5,143 nt of DNA from Clostridia bacterium (GCA_017939855.1 JAGAZW010000062.1:1-5143); one strand, 5' to 3'. Shown: positions 1 through 5,143, numbered from the stretch's first letter. Notes: a model not told the origin generated them from the sequence alone. A program made the numbers and translations.

Positions 1-799
1 CTCCCCTTTCGACCGCATTTAGAATATTAACGGGTGTCCCAACACCCATAAGATAACGGATTTTATTTTCCGGCATATGAGGGGTTACCGTCTCGATTAT
101 GTCATACATAACCTCTGTTTCTTCACCTACAGCAAGTCCACCAATGGCGTAACCGTCCAAATCTAAATCGGCAATTTCTTTCATATGATTTACCCTTAAA
201 TCAGGAAAAGTACAGCCTTGATTTATACCAAAAAGCATCTGTTCTCTATTTACGGTATTTTCAAGGGTATTTAGCTGTGCCATTTTTTCCTTACATCGTT
301 TAAGCCAACGGGTAGTTCTTTCACAGGATTCTTTTGAATAAGAATGAGTAGCAGGATTTTCTACACACTCATCAAACGCCATAGCAATAGTAGAACCTAA
401 ATTTGACTGAATCGTCATGCTTTCCTCAGGACCCATAAAAATACGTTTGCCATCAATATGACTTGCAAATGTAACTCCCGCCTCCTCGATATGTCGCAGC
501 TGCGCCAATGAAAAGACCTGAAAACCTCCGCTATCGGTAAGTATAGGCCCGTCCCATGTGGAAAATTTATGAATTCCACCGCAATCTCTTATAACCTCAT
601 CGCCGGGGCGAACATGTAAATGATAGGTATTTGAAAGCATAACCTGACAACCTAGTGTCTTTAGGTCTTCTGCAGAAACCGCACCCTTAATAGCGGCACT
701 GGTTGCTACATTCATAAATGCGGGTGTTTGAACCGTTCCTCTGTTAGTAACAAGTTCTCCCCTTCTCGCTCCATTTTCCGTTTTTAACAGTTTAAACAT
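1..799 (-). CDS. tgt: tRNA-guanine(34) transglycosylase, 3' end cut by window edge
   Basis: This enzyme swaps guanine 34 in the anticodon of GUN tRNAs (Asp, Asn, His, Tyr) for preQ1 in queuosine synthesis, in the cytoplasm. I translated 266 codons; the frame is still open at the left edge. Visible Tgt motifs are SNTYHLHVRPG (56-66), the TDSGGFQVFSL box with the general acid/base Asp89, FDEC (142-145), GINQG (191-195), GGLAVGE (220-226) and MGVGTP (251-256). Cys145 after Asp143-Glu144 and Val224 in LAVGE are the residues of preQ1-using bacterial enzymes rather than eukaryotic queuine-using ones. The nucleophilic Asp and the C-terminal zinc ligands should lie past the edge, as the family runs to about 370-380 residues. 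The start is an ATG at 799 with AAGGAG five bases upstream (810-805). It follows queA in the same direction after 202 bases. The assignment is secure; the substrate call is inferred from those residues. Confidence 0.97.
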   Translation of the reverse strand, partial: MFKLLKTENGARRGELVTNRGTVQTPAFMNVATSAAIKGAVSAEDLKTLGCQVMLSNTYHLHVRPGDEVIRDCGGIHKFSTWDGPILTDSGGFQVFSLAQLRHIEEAGVTFASHIDGKRIFMGPEESMTIQSNLGSTIAMAFDECVENPATHSYSKESCERTTRWLKRCKEKMAQLNTLENTVNREQMLFGINQGCTFPDLRVNHMKEIADLDLDGYAIGGLAVGEETEVMYDIIETVTPHMPENKIRYLMGVGTPVNILNAVERG

Positions 800-826
800 A
801 ATAACTCCTTAACAGATAAGCTTTGT

Positions 827-832
827 ATTATA
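827..832 (-). promoter_or_regulatory. possible -10 box for separate tgt transcription
   Basis: A perfect TATAAT reads on the minus strand at 832-827, which would start transcription near 820, about 20 bases before the tgt start codon. No good -35 hexamer lies 16-18 bases upstream (ACGCAA at 17) and there is no TG extension. It may be a weak secondary promoter or chance in AT-rich DNA. It would matter if the repeat element upstream impedes read-through from queA. Confidence 0.25.
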
Positions 833-835
833 AAG

Positions 836-863
836 TTACAGGATGAGCATTGCGTCATCGAAG
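836..863 (-). repeat. second copy of the queA 3' end (direct repeat of 1002-1029)
   Basis: These 28 bases match the last codons of queA at 1002-1029 at 24 positions, and the inner 21 (843-863 against 1009-1029) match at 20. Read on the minus strand in the queA frame, this copy encodes F-D-D-A-M-L-I-L followed by TAA, against F-G-D-A-M-L-I-V and TAA in the real gene, so even the stop codons align. The two copies flank the palindromic element at 892-1000 and the hairpin at 863-889. The repeat is seen directly. The reading that it is the old queA end, displaced by an insertion or duplication, is inference. Confidence 0.8.
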
Positions 864-889
864 GTTACGGCATATGTGATGCCACAACC
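863..889 (-). other. RNA hairpin in the queA-tgt spacer
   Basis: Two 11-base arms (863-873 and 879-889) enclose a 5-base loop. Two positions are A-C mismatches if read as plus-strand RNA but G-U pairs as minus-strand RNA, which is the direction of queA-tgt transcription. The stem is therefore complete only in the operon transcript. No T tract follows, so it is not an intrinsic terminator. It may belong to the same mobile repeat as the neighbouring palindrome. Confidence 0.6.
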
Positions 890-891
890 AA

Positions 892-1000
892 TGAATAGTG
901 AATAGCGAATAATGAATAATTTCGGTGTCGGCTTTGCCGACGATTTATATTAGTGCCAAAGGCACTCCTTAATTCTTCATCATTCATTATTCATTCTTCA
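892..1000. repeat. MITE-like palindromic element between queA and tgt
   Basis: This 109-bp element has 30-bp imperfect inverted ends, 892-921 and 971-1000, complementary at 24 of 30 positions. Each arm is built from loosely repeated units of the GAATARTG kind. The core holds two short GC-rich hairpins with 3-base loops: GTCGGC/GCCGAC (927-941) and AGTGCC/GGCACT (952-966). There is no coding capacity and no T tract at a stem end. The form is that of a small non-autonomous element or dispersed intergenic repeat; one copy alone cannot prove mobility. It starts two bases after the queA stop codon, within the queA-tgt transcript, where it could fold into a long structured spacer affecting mRNA stability or the queA-to-tgt expression ratio. 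Confidence 0.7.
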
Positions 1001-1001
1001 C

Positions 1002-2024
1002 TTATACAATGAGCATTGCGTCACCGAAGCTAAAAAATCTGTATTTCTCCTGAACTGCTATATTATAAGCGTTCATTGTATTTTCATACCCCGCAAAAGC
1101 GCTAACTAACATAATAAGAGTGCTTTCGGGAAGATGAAAATTTGTAATAATTGCGTCCATACATTTAAATTGATACCCCGGATATATAAATATTCCGGTA
1201 TCATCAGAGCACGGAATAATCCTTCCGTATTTTGAAGCAACACTTTCGATTGTCCTACAGCTTGTAGTGCCAACACAGATTACTCTTCCGCCATTTTTCT
1301 TGCAATTATTAATTTTTTCAGCAGACTCTTTTGATACTTCATAATGCTCAGTGTGCATTTTATGGTCAGTAATATCCTCAACCTTAACAGGTCTGAATGT
1401 TCCAAGACCTACATGCAAGGTTACATAAGCAGTATCTATTCCTTTTTTCTGCAAATCCAGTAACATTTCATTTGTAAAATGCAAACCGGCCGTTGGAGCT
1501 GCTGCAGAGCCCAATTCCTTTGAATATACGGTTTGGTATCGTTCTTTATCCCTGAGTTTTTCCTTTATATAAGGTGGAAGTGGCATCTGTCCTATTTCGT
1601 TAAGAGCAGCAAAAAAGTCCCCCTCGCAAGAAAATTCGATTATTCGATTACCGTCTTCTAAAACGTCAACAACTTTTGCTGATAATTTATCACTAAACTT
1701 AAATTGATGACCTGTCTTCGCCTTTTTTCCCGGTCCTGCTATAACCTCCCAAATTAGAAGACTCTTTTGTTTAAGCAGAACAAATTCAACAACTGAACCT
1801 GTATCAGTCCTGGTACCAAACAGTCTTGCAGGTAAAACCCTTGTGTTGTTAAGTACCAGGCAATCGCCAGGTTTGAGAAAATCATTTAAATCACAGAATT
1901 TTTTATGTTCAAGGCTACCGTTTTCTTTTGACAAAACCAAGAGTCTGGATGAGTTTCGAGGTTCGATGGGAGTCTGAGCAATAAGTTCTTCAGGAAGTTT
2001 ATAAAAAAAATCACTTTTTTTCAT
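1002..2024 (-). CDS. queA: S-adenosylmethionine:tRNA ribosyltransferase-isomerase
   Basis: QueA moves the ribosyl part of S-adenosylmethionine onto preQ1 at tRNA position 34 and isomerises it to epoxyqueuosine, the step after Tgt. The 340 residues match the usual family length (about 340-356). Conserved blocks run throughout: LIAQTP (14-19), NNTRVLPARL (59-68), PLPPYI (148-153), YQTVYS (163-168), AAPTAGLHFT (175-184), HVGLGTF (204-210), GTTSCRTIES (252-261), TNFHLPESTLIMLVSAFAG (294-312) and the C-terminal YRFFSFGDAMLI (328-339). The ATG at 2024 gives the expected N-terminus. Its ribosome binding site is weak, only GCGGTG a few bases upstream, resembling the 3' half of GGAGGTG. It is the first visible gene of a queA-tgt unit divergent from asd. 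Its last codons recur downstream at 836-863, and a palindromic repeat starts right after its stop codon. No preQ1 riboswitch is apparent upstream. Confidence 0.98.
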   Translation of the reverse strand: MKKSDFFYKLPEELIAQTPIEPRNSSRLLVLSKENGSLEHKKFCDLNDFLKPGDCLVLNNTRVLPARLFGTRTDTGSVVEFVLLKQKSLLIWEVIAGPGKKAKTGHQFKFSDKLSAKVVDVLEDGNRIIEFSCEGDFFAALNEIGQMPLPPYIKEKLRDKERYQTVYSKELGSAAAPTAGLHFTNEMLLDLQKKGIDTAYVTLHVGLGTFRPVKVEDITDHKMHTEHYEVSKESAEKINNCKKNGGRVICVGTTSCRTIESVASKYGRIIPCSDDTGIFIYPGYQFKCMDAIITNFHLPESTLIMLVSAFAGYENTMNAYNIAVQEKYRFFSFGDAMLIV

Positions 2025-2065
2025 TATAACACCGCAAACTTTCTTAATTTAATATTTAAAATCAT

Positions 2066-2094
2066 TTGACAAACATACCGTATAATGATATATT
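2066..2094 (+). promoter_or_regulatory. sigma-A type extended -10 promoter of asd-dapA-dapB
   Basis: TTGACA (2066-2071), a 17-base spacer and TATATT (2089-2094) preceded by a TG dinucleotide (2086-2087) make a strong vegetative promoter. Transcription should start near 2101, leaving a leader of about 76 bases before asd. The TATAAT at 2081-2086 is only 9 bases from the -35 box, so it is not the partner. This promoter also shows that a longer in-frame asd start at the TTG of 2066 is wrong, since that TTG is the -35 box. Confidence 0.75.
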
Positions 2095-2110
2095 TATTGT
2101 AATAAAATAT

Positions 2111-2139
2111 ATTATATTGCAATTTTATGTTTTAAGCAA
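2111..2139 (-). promoter_or_regulatory. probable promoter of queA-tgt
   Basis: On the minus strand TTGCTT (2139-2134), a 17-base spacer and a perfect TATAAT (2116-2111) form a plausible promoter with a start near 2104, about 80 bases before queA. The -35 matches consensus at three of six positions, the conserved TTG. It lies inside the transcribed leader of asd, facing the asd promoter. Other minus-strand hexamer pairs nearer queA, such as TTGTCA at 2072-2067, have poor spacing or a poor -10. Confidence 0.4.
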
Positions 2140-2156
2140 CAAAAATTTTGCAATAT
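2114..2156 (+). promoter_or_regulatory. hairpin in the asd leader
   Basis: The nine bases 2114-2122 (ATATTGCAA) pair with 2148-2156. After a two-base bulge, 2123-2126 pairs with 2142-2145, and after a bulged A, 2128-2131 pairs with 2138-2141 around a 6-base loop. The stem ends five bases before the AAGGAG of asd. It is AT-rich and has no T tract, so it is not a terminator. It is far too small for a lysine riboswitch. It could stabilise the mRNA 5' end, influence ribosome loading, or be a DNA palindrome for a regulator. Confidence 0.5.
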
Positions 2157-2176
2157 CTAAAAAGGAGTCCCAAAAA

Positions 2177-3259
2177 ATGAAAAAGTACAATGTTGGTATT
2201 GTTGGTGCAACCGGTATGGTAGGTCAGCGATTTGCCCTTCTTCTGACTGACCACCCCTGGTTTAACGTAACCGCACTTGCTGCAAGTCCTAGAAGTGCAG
2301 GTAAATCTTATAAAGAGGCTGTAGGTAGTCGTTGGGCTATGACCGACCCTATGCCCGAATCTCTTAAGGATATGACCGTTTTAGATGCAGTTGAAGATAT
2401 CGAAACAGTTGTATCAAAGGTTGATTTTGTATTCTGTGCTGTTGATATGAAAAAGGATGAAATCAAGGCTTTAGAAGAGGAATATGCAAAACACGAATGT
2501 CCTGTTGTTTCAAACAACAGCGCTCATCGTTTCACCCCTGATGTTCCTATGGTAATTCCCGAAATCAACCCGGAGCATATTGAAATTATTCATTCACAGA
2601 AAAAGCGTTTGGGTACAAAAAGAGGCTTTGTTGCCGTAAAATCCAATTGTTCACTCCAAAGCTATGTTCCGGCACTCTATCCTCTTGACAAATTTGGCAT
2701 TGAAAAATGTCTTGTTTGTACATATCAGGCAATATCCGGCGCCGGTAAAACATTTGAACGTTGGCCCGAAATGGTTGATAATGTAATTCCCTATATCGGC
2801 GGTGAAGAAGAAAAGAGTGAAAAAGAGCCTCTCAAAATTTGGGGTAAAATTACAGGCAACGAAATCGTACCTGCAACCGAGCCTAAATTCACAGCACAGT
2901 GTCTGCGTGTTCCCGTATCAGACGGTCATATGGCAGCAGTTTTTGTGAGCTTTAAGAATAAACCCTCAAAAGAGGAGATACTTGAAGTATGGAAAAACTT
3001 TAGCGGTGCTCCCCAAGAATTAGAGCTTCCTCATGCTCCTAAGCAGTTCCTTAACTACTTTACCGAAGACAATATGCCTCAAACTAAACTAAACCGTAAC
3101 CTCGAAGGCGGTATGGCTGTATCTGTGGGTCGTCTTCGTGAAGATACTCAGTATGATTATAAATTTGTTTGTCTTTCACATAACACCCTGCGTGGTGCCG
3201 CAGGCGGTGCAGTTTTACTCGCCGAACTTCTTTGCGCAAAGGGTTATATGGACAAATAA
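2177..3259 (+). CDS. asd: aspartate-semialdehyde dehydrogenase, archaeal/fungal-like type
   Basis: Asd reduces L-aspartyl-4-phosphate with NADPH to aspartate semialdehyde, the branch point to lysine/diaminopimelate, threonine and methionine. The protein has 360 residues. An N-terminal Rossmann segment contains GATGMVG (10-16) and SPRSAGK (37-43), typical of NADP binding. The catalytic cysteine is Cys158 in SNCS, followed by SGAG (187-190). RVPVSDGH (244-251) supplies the substrate-binding Arg244 and catalytic His251. The sequence around HRFTPDVPMVIPEINPEHI (118-136) resembles the subfamily known from archaea and yeast rather than the E. coli or Bacillus type. I chose the ATG at 2177 because AAGGAG (2162-2167) sits nine bases upstream and the protein then begins directly with the nucleotide fold. 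An in-frame TTG at 2066 would add 37 unrelated residues and lies in the promoter. It heads the operon with dapA 32 bases downstream. Confidence 0.97.
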   Translation: MKKYNVGIVGATGMVGQRFALLLTDHPWFNVTALAASPRSAGKSYKEAVGSRWAMTDPMPESLKDMTVLDAVEDIETVVSKVDFVFCAVDMKKDEIKALEEEYAKHECPVVSNNSAHRFTPDVPMVIPEINPEHIEIIHSQKKRLGTKRGFVAVKSNCSLQSYVPALYPLDKFGIEKCLVCTYQAISGAGKTFERWPEMVDNVIPYIGGEEEKSEKEPLKIWGKITGNEIVPATEPKFTAQCLRVPVSDGHMAAVFVSFKNKPSKEEILEVWKNFSGAPQELELPHAPKQFLNYFTEDNMPQTKLNRNLEGGMAVSVGRLREDTQYDYKFVCLSHNTLRGAAGGAVLLAELLCAKGYMDK

Positions 3260-3291
3260 AATTAATTTAATATTATGAAGGGGTTTTCTTT

Positions 3292-4185
3292 ATGAAACAA
3301 AGAATTTTCACCGGTGCCGCAACAGCACTTATAACACCTATGAATCCTGATTACTCTGTGAATTTCACTAGGTTAGAGCAGCTCGTTGAGGAACAAATAA
3401 CGGCAGGGATAGACGCTCTTGTTGTTTGCGGAACAACGGGTGAAAAATCCACCCTTCGCTATGACGAACACATTAAAGTAATTGAAACTGCTACAAATAA
3501 AGCGGCAGGCAGAGTCCCAATTATTGCAGGAACCGGCAGTAACGATACTGTATATTCGGTAGAGCTTTGTAATGATGCGGAAAGTGTAGGTGCTGACGCT
3601 TTTTTAATGGTAGCACCATATTATAATAAAACTTCACAAGCCGGACTCGTAGCTCATTATAATTATATTGCAGATCGTGTTAATAAACCGATTATTCTTT
3701 ATAATGTTCCCTCTCGTACCGGTGTTGCAATTAAGCCCGAAACATATAAAGAGCTTTCAAAACATGAAAAAATCGTTGCGGTAAAGGAAGCTAATGGAGA
3801 TTTGTCATCTGTTGCACAAACAAAATATCTTTGCGGTGATGATTTAGATGTTTATTCGGGTAATGACGACCAGACCGTGCCTATTATGTCTTTAGGCGGT
3901 GTTGGTGTGATTTCTGTTCTTTCAAACTTCATGCCCAAATTAATGCACGATATCTGTGAATTGTATCTTTCCGGAAACACTCAAGAAGCTTTAAGTCTTC
4001 ACATTAAGCATATCGGTCTTATGAATTCGTTGTTTGGTGATGTAAACCCCATCCCCGTTAAAGAAGCAATGAATTTAATTGGTATGAATGTGGGACCATG
4101 TAGGCTTCCTCTTTACACTATTGATACTCCTGCTAAGTCTTTACTGATTGAAAAACTTAAGGAATGTGGTTTTGATTTAAAATAA
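3292..4185 (+). CDS. dapA: 4-hydroxy-tetrahydrodipicolinate synthase
   Basis: DapA condenses pyruvate with aspartate semialdehyde, the product of the preceding gene, to 4-hydroxy-tetrahydrodipicolinate, the first committed step to diaminopimelate and lysine. It is a cytoplasmic (beta/alpha)8-barrel aldolase of 297 residues, normal for the family. Lys165 in VAVKEANGD is the Schiff-base lysine. The catalytic triad is Thr49 (GTTGE, 47-51), Tyr111 (PYYNK) and Tyr137 (YNVPSRTG, 137-144), with Arg142 binding the carboxylate. GGVGVISV (202-209) is also typical. At the lysine allosteric site, His60 matches E. coli His56. Lys52, Tyr57 and Tyr88 stand where E. coli has Ser48, His53 and Glu84, so feedback may differ. 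The ATG at 3292 has GAAGGGG (3277-3283) eight bases upstream. dapB follows 18 bases after the stop with the start I prefer. Confidence 0.98.
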   Translation: MKQRIFTGAATALITPMNPDYSVNFTRLEQLVEEQITAGIDALVVCGTTGEKSTLRYDEHIKVIETATNKAAGRVPIIAGTGSNDTVYSVELCNDAESVGADAFLMVAPYYNKTSQAGLVAHYNYIADRVNKPIILYNVPSRTGVAIKPETYKELSKHEKIVAVKEANGDLSSVAQTKYLCGDDLDVYSGNDDQTVPIMSLGGVGVISVLSNFMPKLMHDICELYLSGNTQEALSLHIKHIGLMNSLFGDVNPIPVKEAMNLIGMNVGPCRLPLYTIDTPAKSLLIEKLKECGFDLK

Positions 4186-4203
4186 TTATTGGATGTGAAA
4201 AAA

Positions 4204-4959
4204 TTGATTAATGTACTTCTTTCCGGCGTTTGCGGGAAAATGGGAAAAAATGTTGTTGCTTGTCTTGATAATGACAAGGATGCTAAAATTGTGTGTGGTG
4301 TTGACATTGCTGATGAATACTGCTCATTTCCTGTCTATCATAGTTTTGACGATGTAACATCTATACCTGATGTTATAATTGATTTCTCTAATGTGGTTGT
4401 TTTGGATAAATTACTTAAATTCGCAATTTCAAATAAGGTTCCTGCTGTTCTTGCTGTTACGGGATATGATGAAAAGCAAATTGCAACAATTAAAAAGGCT
4501 TCAAAATTAATTCCGATTTTCTTTACTGCAAATATGTCTTTAGGCGTTAATCTGCTTTGTTCTTTGGTTAAAAAAGCTGCTGCCGTTTTGGCAGATGATT
4601 TTGATATCGAAATTATTGAAAAACAACATAATCAAAAGCTTGATTCGCCAAGTGGAACAGCGATTATGTTAGCAAATTCGGTAAATGATATTTTCAATGA
4701 TAGATTCACCTATGAATATGATCGTCATTCAAAACGAGCTAAACGAACACAATCTGAAATCGGTATTCATTCTGTTCGTGGCGGCACTATCGTTGGTGAA
4801 CATGACGTAATTTTTGCCGGACGTGACGAAGTTATTACACTCTCCCATTCTGCAACTTCAAAAGAAGTTTTTGCAATAGGTGCTATTAAAGCGGCAAAAT
4901 TTATATTTGATAAAGAACCTGGTCTATATGATATGAATGACATACTTAATTTAAAATAA
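4204..4959 (+). CDS. dapB: 4-hydroxy-tetrahydrodipicolinate reductase
   Basis: DapB reduces the DapA product with NAD(P)H to tetrahydrodipicolinate. Numbering from TTG 4204 gives 251 residues, the usual length. The Rossmann motif GVCGKMG is at 8-14, DFS at 60-62, TGYDE at 86-90, TANMSLGVN at 108-116, the substrate loop KLDSPSGTA at 145-153 and GGTIVGEHDVIF at 193-204. The donor Lys145 (E. coli Lys163) is present, but the signature histidine (E. coli His159) is Gln141; His142 follows. Asp34, with no Arg after it, occupies the cofactor-specificity position, so NADH may be accepted. No ATG fits the frame. TTG 4204 has GGATGTGA (4191-4198), close to GGAGGTGA, five bases upstream and begins M-I-N-V-L-L-S-G as relatives do. 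GTG 4195 (254 residues) and TTG 4189 (256) lack a ribosome binding site but remain possible through coupling to the dapA stop. It is the last gene before the terminator. Confidence 0.94.
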   Translation: MINVLLSGVCGKMGKNVVACLDNDKDAKIVCGVDIADEYCSFPVYHSFDDVTSIPDVIIDFSNVVVLDKLLKFAISNKVPAVLAVTGYDEKQIATIKKASKLIPIFFTANMSLGVNLLCSLVKKAAAVLADDFDIEIIEKQHNQKLDSPSGTAIMLANSVNDIFNDRFTYEYDRHSKRAKRTQSEIGIHSVRGGTIVGEHDVIFAGRDEVITLSHSATSKEVFAIGAIKAAKFIFDKEPGLYDMNDILNLK

Positions 4960-4962
4960 ATC

Positions 4963-4992
4963 CTAACAAAACAAAAAAGCTCCTCATATAAT
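4963..4992 (+). promoter_or_regulatory. possible promoter inside the terminator hairpin
   Basis: A perfect TATAAT (4987-4992) lies in the 5' arm of the terminator, with CTAACA (4963-4968, four of six matching TTGACA) 18 bases upstream. Transcription would begin near 4998-4999, in the hairpin loop. Such an RNA would lack the 5' arm and leave the ribosome binding site of the frame at 5025 unpaired. The evidence is hexamers and position only, in AT-rich sequence. Confidence 0.35.
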
Positions 4993-5024
4993 GTACTGAT
5001 TACATTATATTGAGGAGCTTTTTT
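4973..5024 (+). terminator. intrinsic terminator of asd-dapA-dapB
   Basis: The arms 4973-4995 and 5001-5024 pair along 23 bases with one bulged T (5010 or 5011) and a 5-base loop (CTGAT). The lower stem is GCTCCTC/GAGGAGC, flanked by six A's on the left and six T's on the right. It begins 13 bases after the dapB stop codon. The flanking A and T tracts would let it act in both directions. The stem is longer than in most intrinsic terminators, and its 3' arm contains the GAGGAG ribosome binding site of the next frame. Confidence 0.9.
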
Positions 5025-5143
5025 ATGGAAAATTTTCCTTATCATATCGAAACGGATGAAGATTTAAGAAGTTATGAAAATTATGCGAACGAAAATGGTT
5101 TAAGCCGAATGAACGAAATGTCAACCGATATCAACATGCCTCC
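5025..5143 (+). CDS. start of an unidentified protein, cut by right edge
   Basis: An open frame of 39 codons runs off the window. It begins M-E-N-F-P-Y-H-I-E-T-D-E-D-L and continues strongly hydrophilic, rich in Asn, Glu, Asp and Met, with no signal peptide or membrane segment in the visible part. I do not recognise the family; the composition would suit a small soluble or structural protein, but that is a guess. The ATG at 5025 has GAGGAG (5012-5017) seven bases upstream, a good ribosome binding site, which is the main support for a real gene. That site is inside the 3' arm of the dapB terminator, so read-through RNA from the dap operon would hide it. It probably depends on its own promoter, perhaps the one suggested at 4963-4992. 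Confidence 0.6.
   Translation, partial: MENFPYHIETDEDLRSYENYANENGLSRMNEMSTDINMP

Noticed and set aside
211..219. Tgt reads Q-G-C after G-I-N, where many homologues have Q-G-G
   Set aside because: The third position varies in the family (the Zymomonas enzyme has Ser there), so this is not a lost catalytic residue.
927..966. The two GC-rich mini-hairpins as a queA terminator
   Set aside because: Neither 6-bp stem is followed by a T tract on the minus strand, so intrinsic termination is unlikely.
2066..2086. TTGACA paired with the perfect TATAAT at 2081-2086
   Set aside because: Only 9 bases separate them; TATATT at 2089-2094 with 17-base spacing and an upstream TG is the proper partner.
2066..2176. 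An in-frame 37-residue N-terminal extension of Asd starting at TTG 2066
   Set aside because: The TTG is the -35 box of the asd promoter, the added residues match nothing in the family, and a good ribosome binding site serves the ATG at 2177.
2025..2176. preQ1 riboswitch before queA, or lysine riboswitch/T-box before asd
   Set aside because: The region lacks the conserved preQ1 aptamer bases, and the 76-base asd leader is too short for an L-box and has no T-box sequence or terminator.
2308..2517. Minus-strand open frame within asd
   Set aside because: It is a shadow of the asd coding sequence with no ribosome binding site and no recognisable protein; the same holds for minus-strand frames at 4113-4307 and 4767-5045.

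Overview
The window looks like chromosomal DNA from a low-GC Firmicute, most likely one of the Clostridia. The grounds are AT-rich intergenic DNA, AAGGAG-type ribosome binding sites, TTGACA/TATAAT-type promoters and the flavour of the proteins. This placement is an inference; no rRNA or other marker is present to fix the genus. All main genes are housekeeping genes.

Left half, minus strand: a queuosine module. queA (1002-2024) is followed by tgt (1-799, whose 3' part lies beyond the left edge). Tgt exchanges guanine 34 of target tRNAs for preQ1, and QueA then adds the cyclopentene-epoxide ring from S-adenosylmethionine. The 202 bases between the two genes are not simple spacer. They hold a MITE-like palindromic element with 30-bp imperfect inverted ends (892-1000), a separate hairpin (863-889), and a second, slightly diverged, codon-phased copy of the last codons of queA (836-863).

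Middle, 2025-2176: a compact divergent control region. It has a strong extended -10 promoter for the right-hand operon, a probable opposing promoter for queA whose start site nearly coincides with it, and an AT-rich leader hairpin ending just before the asd ribosome binding site.

Right half, plus strand: asd (2177-3259), dapA (3292-4185) and dapB (4204-4959), three consecutive steps of the diaminopimelate/lysine pathway. They carry aspartyl phosphate through aspartate semialdehyde to tetrahydrodipicolinate. Asd is of the archaeal/fungal-like subfamily, and DapB has Gln where the family signature has its catalytic His. The operon ends in a long hairpin terminator (4973-5024).

Right edge: a new plus-strand reading frame (5025 onward) begins directly after the terminator's T tract, and its ribosome binding site lies inside the 3' arm of the hairpin. 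A TATAAT box in the 5' arm could start transcripts in the loop, which would leave that site free. I found no clear new biological system. The most unusual parts are the queA-tgt spacer, the terminator/start overlap and the DapB substitution.
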